Shown here: piece after piece, positions 54,581 through 63,900 of the stretch | How positions within the stretch are numbered: position 1 is the first letter of the stretch | Layout of the letters: every line of letters starts with the position of its first letter | From: Symsagittifera roscoffensis | Lineage: Eukaryota; Xenacoelomorpha; Acoela; Convolutidae | Assembly: GCF_963678635.1 (NCBI RefSeq) | Contig: NC_087069.1 | Coordinates: 496,001-560,000, forward strand | Length of the DNA: 64,000 nt | Reading direction: 5' to 3' | Made by a program: the position numbers and the translations under genes | The notes under the pieces: model-generated | What the model was told of the DNA's origin: nothing | Database searches by the model: none | The model's input: the letters and a program-made list of their open reading frames with translations, nothing else

Positions 54581-56387
54581 GTGGGTGGCTCGTATGGATC
54601 TTGAGTCTTGAGAGGGGAAAGGGGGCTTGAGAATGGATCCGGGTGAAACTTGGATTCACGAAAAAGAAGTTTTAACAAAGCAAATATTGTTATTAATATA
54701 CTATATTTATTATATAAATCAAAATGCTGCATGACAATTTCCTGATTGAATAGGACAAAAGAAATTTTAAATGATTGGCTTGGAAAGCAAGAATTCAAGG
54801 GTGCAGGTGTGTGCAGATTTTGATTGCTGTTTAGCGATAGTGTGAAAATTTTACATGGCTGTGAATTTTGGGGTGTAGATAAGCTTAAGTCTGCTGCAAA
54901 CTTCTGTAAATGACCACTGGCACTGTATCTTGAGTAACACTCGGTTTTCTGGGACTCACTGGCAGAAGACAGCACGCGATGAGGACATCGATCTCGAGTC
55001 CGGGGAGTATGTGCCAGTCGGTCATATTCGGAAGTTTGACCTTGAGAGAAGCAAAAAACACTTGACTTTGGAGTGAAATTTAGTTTTTCAAAATTTCGAA
55101 TGGAACCTGTCATGCACGATTTTCTCGCGATAACTGAAAATCAAAAAAGAGAACAGAACGATCGAGTGACAATCGCGGGAAAGTTGCTAGAAAAATCAGT
55201 GGGAAATTGCTATTCGCAATTTCAGTAGCAATAATAATCGAGAGTAGAGCTGTCCCATCTGAAACAGAGACGAGCGCATTCCCACGAACTGGATTGTTGT
55301 GACTGGAGTACTATTATTAACTGGACCAGAGTGAACCTTCGGTGGAAAGGTGGACAGCTGGAGTGTCCCAATGGTTCACGAGAACTTACAGTCTAGAGTA
55401 AAAACTTGTTCTTGTCATTGAAACTGACTAACATTAAACTCATTTTAGTTACTTTATTGATTCTTGAGTTGCTCACCGACTTATTTACTTCCTGGTTCTT
55501 GAGCGTGCTACAATGTGAGTACTAATTTAAATTTCTAGAGTGTGTTTTATAATTGTTATGTTGAGGTAAGGCGAGTTTTAGGTTGATCCATCTGAAATGG
55601 ATCAAAGTTCCACTGTCTAATAAAAAGTAACTTAACGGATTGTTCCAACCCGGTTTTTAACGGCGTACATGTATTTTGGGTATCTAGAGACCTGAGTATG
55701 GGGACGTTATTAATTCTAGAGTGGGGGGATATTTTAGTAGTAGCCTTTAAGCTGTAACGGGTCGTAGTCTCATGTCACAAGCGAACCGAATTGGCTCCGA
55801 CTGATTTGAGGTACAAAAACACAAGAGATAGTGTCCCTGACTCTTGAGCCAATGGTTATAGGGCCTATTTTTCTTAAGCCTCATGTGTGACTGCAGTAGA
55901 CGAATGTTACATAGTGTTTTTATGGCGCTCCTGGGTGTTTACGACATCAAGACTACGGAGTCGAACCCACTTGAGACAGCTTCGGGCAGAATGCCCATTC
56001 TAGAGTACCGGCGGTACGGTTCGACAGGAACGTGCAAACCTTCCGGTTGTACCGTGATAGCTTTTTAAGAAAACTCAAGAAAACTTCCTGGTACGCTCTC
56101 CGAACGAGGCTTAGCTAACCGAGTAAAGGGGGGCAACTAGGGGGACAAAAACACGAGCAAAAAGACAAAAAGCGAAACAAAAACCATAAAACGAAAAAAG
56201 ACAGTGACTTTGACACCAGATTAGTTGGATCAAACCTTTATATTAATTAAATAGTATACCCATACTGTTTTACAAGTTCGATCGTTTCGATCAACCTAGC
56301 AATTTAACCCAGTAACCTCAATAAAGAGCCCGAGTGTGGGGCGTTGTCAAGGGTTTTTAGATAGCTTGGAACTTAGCTGGACAACAA

Positions 56388-56570
56388 GGAGACTTGACTG
56401 GAAGAGGTGACCAGCCGAGTGGGAAAGTGGTTCAGGAGCACTTGAGCTGAACCAATAGGAGACTTGACTGGAAGAGGTGACCAGCCGAGTGGGAAAGTGG
56501 TTCAGGAGCACTTGAGCTGAACCAATAGGAGACTGGACTGGAACAGGTGACCAGTCGAGTGGGAAAGCAG
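56388..56570 (+). repeat. 70-bp tandem repeat, 2.6 copies
   Basis: GGAGACTTGACTGGAAGAGG... is repeated with an exact 70-bp period at 56388, 56458 and 56528. The first two copies are virtually identical; the third diverges (GACTGGACTGGAACAGG) and is partial. Confidence 0.9.
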
Positions 56571-57454
56571 CCAAGAAGGATTTGGCAATTCTCGAGTTCT
56601 CAAGTTGGGCAGAACGTGTATCGTTAAAATCCACATTACATTATAGGAGATAAGTGTAAAATAGGATAAGCGACATCCCCCGGTTTTGAGGAACGTTTTT
56701 ACTTGAGCAGGCCTGGAGACAGGTCTACGGTTTTCTCTTGAGAGGTTTAGCACCCGGCGCTGAAGGTAATTTTAGGCTTAAGAAGGGGGGCTAAAAAGGG
56801 GGGAGGTTAGAAGGGGGGCTGGTTAAGTTAGAGGTTGGCGGTTGTAAATTGTAAAAAGGGGGAAATTAGAGTAACTAACTAGTCGACATCGTTGACTTAG
56901 TTACATTAGACATTAACACGCGTTGGTAATATTAGGTGGATATCGAAATTTGAACCCGAGTTAAGGAAGGTACCCTGGTCGGATTGGTAGGGGGGAAGGG
57001 ATATAGACAGTTTTTGTAATACCCCATAAGATCGCTAGCAGGGGGGAAGGAAACGCGTGACAATTAGGTACCAGACATTTTTTTAGATAGAAGCTAGACA
57101 TTTGTCACCTTTGAATTTTAGGTGGGCTCATCTTTCTGTTTTTATTACTTTTTCTAGCTTGGATTTTTGTTGCATTTTGGTGAGGATTTGTGTTTAATTT
57201 TTACACGAACAGGTGATCACAAGATACCAGCGCACAGGTTTTGGTCTAAAGTTGCTTGGAACATTGAAAGAGAGGTAATTAAAAAGAAATAAGAAAAAGG
57301 GGGGCCAGCATTTGGCTTTTAAGAGAGAATTTTGGGAAAATTTTACTAGAGCTTGAGTGGTGGTACAAGGTACAGTGAATCAAGAAGTCCCCATAACGAA
57401 GAGGAAAAAAGTCCCACCACCAAGACACTTGTCAACAGTCTGGGGACAGTGCCA

Positions 57455-57960
57455 AAGAAGTCTTAGGACAGAGCAGTCTGGGGACAGTCTTGGGACAGTA
57501 CAGTCTTGGTACAGTGGTCTTGGGACAAGGGTCTTGGGACAGGGTCTTGGGACAAGGTCTTGGGACAAGGTCTTGGGACAAGGTCTTGGGACAGGGTCTT
57601 GGGACAAGGTCTTGGGACAAGGTCTTGGGACAAGGGTCTTGGAACAGGGTCTTGGGACAAGGTCTTGGGACGGGGTCTTGGGACAGTAGTCTTGGGACAC
57701 TAGTCTTGGGACACTAGTCTTGGGACAGTAGTCTTGGGACAGTAGTCTTGGGACAGTAGTCTTGGGACACTAGTCTTGGGACACTAGTCTTGGGACAGTA
57801 GTCTTGGGACAGTATTCTTGGGACACTAGTCTTGGGACAGTAGTCTTGGACAAGAGTCTTGGGACACTGCCGGGAAGTACTGGGACGGTACCGAACAGTC
57901 TTGGGACGGTACAAAGAAGAGTAGGGACGGCAATTGGAAGTCTTGGGACAGTATAAAAAT
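57455..57960 (+). repeat. GTCTTGGGACA minisatellite with two period classes
   Basis: About 30 or more copies of GTCTTGGGACA. From about 57527 to 57670 the spacer is AG or GG (13-bp units, sometimes 14); from about 57675 to 57850 it is GTA or CTA (14-bp units). Imperfect copies continue to 57960. All frames are open over long stretches, which creates meaningless repetitive ORFs on both strands. Confidence 0.9.
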
Positions 57961-58205
57961 TGAAGTTACAAGAAGTGTTTTAAGACAGAATTAGGATAGA
58001 ACAATACTAATTGGAACCAGGTACGGTTGAGACCACAAATAAGGAAAGTTTCTCGAAAAGTTAATAAAGAGAACTGAAACAAGGTTTTCACCACGTTGTA
58101 TAAAAAAATTTTTTAAGAAATTTTTTCTTCTCGAAAGATTTTATTCTTAGAATAGGATTGTGTATATAGTAAAATTGTAAATAAGAGCAATTGTAAATAG
58201 GAATA

Positions 58206-59297
58206 ATGAGGCGGAGCAGGGTACCGGTAGCTGAAAAAAGATCTACCGAAGCAAAGACAAAGTATAATTCGTCGCTACGCAAAACAACGTCAATGGGTCC
58301 GAAGATAACAAAGAAGAGCTTTTCAGTTAATATGGTCAGCACAAGGAGTACAACGGAGAGAGCAAGAGAGGGCATGGAAGGGGAACGAGTAGAACCCACC
58401 ATCGAGATTGATCTAGAGACACCTGATCAAAGTGTTGATGAAACAAGGAAAATAGCGACGGAGTCAACTCCAATGCCCAATGCAGAAGAACCAAACTCGA
58501 AACCCATAGAATTCTCACCAATAGACAACGTGGAAGATGCAATAGGCAACACCGAAGAAACGGTGAAAGAATACTCTCAAGTAAAAAAGACATCTTTTAC
58601 AGAAAGGTTGGCGATGATGGTCGGAATAAAAACGAAAGAGAACGTGACTGAAGAACCAAAAGCTGAAAGAGCACGAACATTTGGAACAGTGAGCACGAAG
58701 ACGACAGAAGCCAATCCGAGAGAGGAACAAACTAGAGCAGAAGCGACGGCCGAAGAAAGACCGACGGCTGACCATGAAGAGGCTACTCTTGAGCTAGGTG
58801 ACTTGATGGCAAAACTGAATCAGATCGACAAAAAGCTGAAGCACAGCGAAGAGGACAGAGAAGTGATAAGAAAAGAATTAAGATACAACAAAAACGAGTA
58901 TCTGGATAGTTATTTTAACCTGGCCAAGGCAACAGAAGAGAGACTCAAGGAGATGTCAGATAATGTAGAAACCACCAATGAAGAACGAGATAAGAACATC
59001 AAAAAAGATTTGCAACAGTTAAAAAACCGATATGATGATGTCAACAGCCAATTAGGTAGCCTGGAAAAGAGAATGGACACAATGAGCAAAAATCAGGCCG
59101 AGAGTTCGTGTGCAATACAGGCGAAATTGGATGCAATCTTGAGTAATTCTACCTCACAAGAAAGACCGGCAGCGGATCGCACGCAAGGCACCAGAGTTGA
59201 CTTTGTGGAACCACAAAGGAACAAACGGCAATCGACACCGTTGCCCTTAACCCGGGATACGGTGAGCATAGCACAACAGCTGCTAAAACAATCATGA
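58206..59297 (+). CDS. gypsy-2 ORF1, coiled-coil protein
   Basis: 363 residues. The N-terminal third is basic (MRRSRVPVAEKRSTEAK), the middle is acidic and disordered (TPDQSVDETRK, PIEFSPIDNVED), and residues about 195-310 form a long heptad-rich coiled coil (LGDLMAKLNQIDKKLKHSEED, ATEERLKEMSDNVETTNEERD, LGSLEKRMDTMSK). No catalytic motif is seen. It precedes Gag, so it may be the N-terminal (matrix-like, self-associating) part of Gag made as a separate protein. The stop TGA overlaps the next start as ATGA (59294-59297). Internal ATGs at codons 30 and 43 are alternative starts. Confidence 0.75.
   Translation: MRRSRVPVAEKRSTEAKTKYNSSLRKTTSMGPKITKKSFSVNMVSTRSTTERAREGMEGERVEPTIEIDLETPDQSVDETRKIATESTPMPNAEEPNSKPIEFSPIDNVEDAIGNTEETVKEYSQVKKTSFTERLAMMVGIKTKENVTEEPKAERARTFGTVSTKTTEANPREEQTRAEATAEERPTADHEEATLELGDLMAKLNQIDKKLKHSEEDREVIRKELRYNKNEYLDSYFNLAKATEERLKEMSDNVETTNEERDKNIKKDLQQLKNRYDDVNSQLGSLEKRMDTMSKNQAESSCAIQAKLDAILSNSTSQERPAADRTQGTRVDFVEPQRNKRQSTPLPLTRDTVSIAQQLLKQS
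59294..59297 (+). promoter_or_regulatory. ATGA stop/start overlap, gypsy-2 ORF1/ORF2
   Basis: ATG of ORF2 and TGA of ORF1 share the bases of ATGA. No canonical -1 slippery heptamer lies just upstream (the nearest run is CTAAAACAA). Confidence 0.7.
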
Positions 59298-60946
59298 AGA
59301 ATGGAATGTCAAGTACAACGACTGGTCCGGGGGACTCAACAGCTAACAGCAACGCAGGTCCGGATGCTATGACATGGGCAAACACTTGGGAGATGATGAA
59401 CAGGACTCTAGAGGCCTTCGCCACGAGGAACACTAACTCGAGCGATAGCAGAGATGGGAAATCAAGAAAAACATTCAAGAAGCCAAAAGAATTCAAAGAC
59501 GACTCAGATGGATGCATTGACACGTGGGTGGAAGTGATGAGATTACATCTAGAGCAAGACAACTTGAACGATGAAAGACAAGCATGCACAGCCATACTCA
59601 GCAATTTAGAAGGCACATCATTAAAATGCGTGGTTGCGAAGAAAGAAGAAGAACGCGATACCGCGAACAAGATCTTCGAGATATTGCTGAATCGATTCGG
59701 GTCAGGCATGAAGGGTCACCAAGCGATGATGCGATTTGAAAAGAGAAGGCAGAGGGACGACGAGTCAATAGATCGGTTCCTAGATGATCTCAAGAGCTTG
59801 AGAAAAAGGAGTGACCCAGAGGAGTCGACAAACAGAAGAAACTTTAGCATTGCCTCGAAGTTCATTGATGGGGTAAAAAGTGACGACTTAAGGACAATGT
59901 TAGCAACATACTACACATTGTCGAAAGACAGCGCACCAACCCCAGAAGAAATGAGACAGAAATCAAGGGAATACATGCTGATGAAACCCAAGAAATACTC
60001 GTATTCAGAAAACAGGAACACGCAAGGGGGAAGTCAACCGCAGAGGTCGTCATGGTACAAACCTAGAGATGACATGGACAAGCGCAGATCATGCGCGAAC
60101 TGCGGGTCGGCGGATCACCACGTGGCTGACTGCACAACATACAAACAAGGCATGAAGAGTCTAGGATATGCACCAGATGAGGAGGACATGAGCCAGATGG
60201 AGGAACACGAGTACTATAGTGGCTTAATCATCAAGATAGGCGCAAGATGCTTCTTCTGTAACCAGGAGGGGCACTTCCGAATGGATTGTCCCTTGTTCTG
60301 GGAAGCGGTCAAGGACCAGAGTCACCCTAAACATAAGTTGGCATTAGCGGCGGTGCAGAATCAGCGGAACAGGCAAAACGAATTTGAATCGAGGAACTTA
60401 GGAGCAACAAGCACGGAATTGCCAACGAAGACAGTGAAAGCTGTAACACACGTTAATGGTGCGATAGAATCCGCGGCAGGGAATTCTCTGGTGATAAATT
60501 ATGAGAAAGCGGCGACGGAAGCAATTGCCAAAGTGAAACAGGATCTGGCTGCGAAAGAAATAGAGCAACGACTAAAGCTGGAGATAGAAAGACAGAATTT
60601 TAACGAAGCATTAACCGGATCGAAACAAATACCAGAGGCTGTACCAGGCTCAACAAAGACCGGGAATTGCAATACTGTGAAAATGGTGACAGGTAAACCT
60701 TTTGGCATATCGAAAATCGGGGCAAGGATAATGTCGATAATCACAGTGGGCGGCCACGAGGTAACCAGAAACTTGAGCGAGCCGAGCGACCAGACGATAA
60801 TGCACATTGACGTGTATGCAGACTATTTGAGTGGTATAAGCCCACAAACGACTTCTAGAGCACTGAGAGCACTACTCATGAGAGGGGCAGCAAGTCGGTA
60901 CGTGTTGATAGCAGATATACTGAAGCTTATGGTCCACACGAGGTGA
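59294..60946 (+). CDS. gypsy-2 ORF2, Gag with two zinc knuckles
   Basis: 550 residues. A retrotransposon Gag capsid-like region (about residues 60-230: KKPKEFKDDSDGCIDTWVEV, LHLEQDNLNDERQACTAIL, MRFEKRRQRDDESIDRFLDD) is followed by two CCHC zinc knuckles, C268-x2-C-x4-H-x4-C (CANCGSADHHVADC) and C319-x2-C-x4-H-x4-C (CFFCNQEGHFRMDC). They would bind the element RNA during particle assembly. About 220 residues follow the knuckles and end ILKLMVHTR at TGA 60944-60946; the last part may be out of the conserved frame if a -1 shift joins it to Pol. The start ATG overlaps the ORF1 stop. Confidence 0.87.
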   Translation: MKNGMSSTTTGPGDSTANSNAGPDAMTWANTWEMMNRTLEAFATRNTNSSDSRDGKSRKTFKKPKEFKDDSDGCIDTWVEVMRLHLEQDNLNDERQACTAILSNLEGTSLKCVVAKKEEERDTANKIFEILLNRFGSGMKGHQAMMRFEKRRQRDDESIDRFLDDLKSLRKRSDPEESTNRRNFSIASKFIDGVKSDDLRTMLATYYTLSKDSAPTPEEMRQKSREYMLMKPKKYSYSENRNTQGGSQPQRSSWYKPRDDMDKRRSCANCGSADHHVADCTTYKQGMKSLGYAPDEEDMSQMEEHEYYSGLIIKIGARCFFCNQEGHFRMDCPLFWEAVKDQSHPKHKLALAAVQNQRNRQNEFESRNLGATSTELPTKTVKAVTHVNGAIESAAGNSLVINYEKAATEAIAKVKQDLAAKEIEQRLKLEIERQNFNEALTGSKQIPEAVPGSTKTGNCNTVKMVTGKPFGISKIGARIMSIITVGGHEVTRNLSEPSDQTIMHIDVYADYLSGISPQTTSRALRALLMRGAASRYVLIADILKLMVHTR

Positions 60947-60948
60947 TG
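60944..60948 (+). promoter_or_regulatory. TGATG stop/start overlap, gypsy-2 ORF2/Pol
   Basis: TGA of ORF2 and ATG of Pol share one base. The pattern equals the UGAUG/UAAUG type seen in elements using termination-reinitiation. A -1 frameshift between 60859 and 60943 remains possible since the Pol frame is open there. Confidence 0.65.
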
Positions 60949-63900
60949 CTCAATATAGATGGGATTAACATCTATACCAAGACGATGATAACATGTGACG
61001 AAGACCTAATTGGACAAATCTACGTAGGGAAAGAAGAATTGAAAGTGAGATCGATTGGACACTGCGCCATGCTTGAGGAAGATGCAATGCACATCGGGAC
61101 GGAGGCAGATGTGACAGGGCACGTGCTGGATATAAGTGGCAAAAAGACTCAGTTGCGTGGGTTGCTTGACACGGGAGCAGTCTTGAGCGTTATACCAATC
61201 GAAACTTGGGAGAAGATGGGCTTTGACAAAGGTGACTTGATAGACTCGAGAATACGGCTGTCAGCTGCAAACAAAGGGGCCCTACGGGTGCTGGGCAGAA
61301 CGCCGATAATAGCCCTCAATTTGGGGGAACGTAACCTGTGGATGAGCTTTATCGTGGTAGAAAACCTAGATGAATCTGACCAATTCATTTTGGGCAGAGA
61401 CTTCATCAGGAATTTCGACGTAACGATTGATCTAAATAACGCAATGTTCAGGATACGGAACCCGGATAGGAGGTACGCAATCAAACCGGTAAATTTAATA
61501 ATGGCAAATGAAAACAAAGCACCGGTATTCTTGAGTAGGAGGGTGAGGCTAAAAGCTAATGAAGCGGCAATCGTAAGTTTGAGGATGAAAAATTACAATG
61601 AACTAAGTGACAACAAGCAAGTGTGCATAGTTCCGAATCCTAATAGTCAAAGTGCTGCTGTTTTAGGAAGATCATTTTCGATAACGAAGAGCGGCCTCTG
61701 CGTCAGTGTCTTGTTGAATACCCTTGATATACCGATCACGATACAAAGAGGGAGGAAACTGGGATATGCTTTACCGGTTAAAACTCGATATGAAACAATT
61801 GAGAATTCAAAACAAAATGAAGTTGTTGATTGTCCCAATCACAGGGACAAAATTTGTATCTTGAGACGATTGCAGAAAATAAAAGATTCTTCAGGTCTTA
61901 TTAGTTCACTTAAGTCAGAAACGGATGATGGTCTTTCGAGCTGTTCGAACTTTCCAGAGCGACCCACACTAGATGAAATGCAAAATGAAAAACCGGTCCT
62001 GCCGGAGATTGAACATTTGAGGGGCAAACTGAAAGATGAACAGCTCGAAGCCATCAAGGACGTACTAGAGCGGAACGAGGAAGTTTTTTCGAGGCATAAG
62101 GCGGATATCGGGTGTTGTAATTTCGTTGAGCATGAAATAGAACTTGAGGAAAACGCGGTACCACACAGGGAGGGGGCGAGGCGCATGACCCCACACAAAT
62201 CGGACGCGTGTAGAAAAGAGATCGAGACGTTACTAGAGTATGACATGATAGAACCATCCAAGTCACCGTGGGCGTGTGGAGTAGTGATGGCCAAAAAGAA
62301 AGGCGACCAGTTGAGGTTTTGTTGTGACTTTCGATACCTGAACTCCGTCACGGTGAAGGATGCCTATCCCATACCTAGGATTGATGAGAGCCTCTCGAAG
62401 TTAGGTGATGCAAAATTTTTTACGACTCTTGATTTAGGCTCGGCCTTTTGGCAAGTACCACTAAGGAAGCAGGACAGGGACAAGACAGGGTTTGCCTGCG
62501 AGTTGGGTCTGTTTCAATGGAAACGGATGCCGTTTGGACTTTGCAATGCCACAGCCACGTTTCAGCGGTTGATGGCACACGCGCTGATAGGCGTAACGAA
62601 GAAGTATGGCAACCTGGTAATGTGCTACGTGGATGACGTGGTAATAGCGACGCCAACACTGGAAGACCACATTGAGAGACTAGACGAAGTGTTTGCATGC
62701 ATGAAGAGGTCGGGGCTAAAGTGTAGACCATCAAAGTGCGAGATACTCAAGGACTCAATAAAATACTTGGGCAGGATGGTAGACAAGCACGGCATCAGAC
62801 CTGATACGGACGCCGTGGAAGCAGTCCTGACCTGGAAATCACCGAAGACAGAGCACCAGTTGATGAGCTTCCTGGGTTTCGCTAACTATTATAGAGAGTT
62901 CATCAAAGGCTATGCAGACAAGGTATACCCGATGCAACAATTAATGAGACACAAGGGCAAGAAGTTCACGTGGAACAACGCAGCAGAAGAGTCATTCCAG
63001 AGGATAAAGAAAGAGCTATGTGAGGCACCAGTACTGGGTATGCCGACTGAGAAAGGGATGTACGTGCTGGACACGGATGCGTCGGTAGTCGCGATTTCTG
63101 GGATTCTCCACCAAGAACAAGAATGGAATGGGAAGACAGTCTTGAGACCAATAGCGTACGGGAGCAAAGTCCTGAGTGACACGGAAATGAAGTACGGAGC
63201 ACCGAAAGCTGAGAAGTTCGCGGTGGTTACCTTTGTCGAGAAATACAGGGCATACCTGGGCAGTGAGCCATTCAAGTTGCGAGTCGACAACAGAGCACTG
63301 AGCTGGCTGAAAACGTACTCAATGGACCAAAGTTACATTGGGAGGTGGATAGTTCGCCTGGACGGATACAACATGATAATTGAGCATAGAACGCGAGATA
63401 AACATCAGAATGCCGACAGCTTGAATAAGAAGACAGAGTTCTATGAGAGACAAGAGCAAAGAGAAGCAGACAGACCTGAAATCAAAGATGGCTTCTCATT
63501 CATGGACAAGGAAACGTACGACAGTCTTCCACTCACGAGATGGCTGGACAAGTCAGGCAAACCGATAGAAGATCATCCTGAATTGCCCAAGGAGTCTCCA
63601 GAGAAGACCATATTGAGGAAGAGCAAGAGGATTCCGATTGAGATTATACTCAAGTCGAAGATCGTGAAGGAGACGCTCAAGGCAAAAGGCTATGATCTTA
63701 ACCAGGTGGAAGCAGGAACTGCACAGATAGATGATGACTTAATGAGGTTGCTCGAGAAACTATCAGATGATAAGCCCGTGATCCAGGAGAAGGGTCAAGA
63801 GAAACCGGAATTCACTATACTTCGGAGAAAAGAGACAGTGAACGATACTGACTCATCAAGAGGAAGCGTCACTGACAGCAAAGATGTCGTGCGGTCACTA

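Larger units (their letters stand above)
54581..58205. other. non-coding stretch, probable LTR and leader of gypsy-2
   Basis: 3.6 kb without a believable gene, between the unidentified ORF and the first gypsy-2 ORF. It contains a 70-bp triple repeat and a long GTCTTGGGACA minisatellite. Its composition (many CTTGAG, GGGACA and ACTTGA words) resembles gypsy-2. It probably holds the 5' LTR and leader of gypsy-2, perhaps also an LTR shared with a preceding copy, but LTR borders and primer-binding site could not be located because the 3' LTR lies outside the window. Confidence 0.4.

Noticed and set aside
54178-55113. Minus-strand ORFs opposite the unidentified ORF and its 3' side
   Set aside because: No domain and a Ser/Leu/Phe-rich composition typical of antisense to purine-rich coding sequence.
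57357-57914. Several overlapping repetitive ORFs on both strands (WDKVLGQGLGTR- and VPRPCPKTLSQD-type)
   Set aside because: They are translations of the GTCTTGGGACA minisatellite; every frame is open because the unit lacks stop codons.
59278-59297. -1 slippery heptamer at the gypsy-2 ORF1 end
   Set aside because: The local run CTAAAACAA does not fit X-XXY-YYZ in the ORF1 frame.
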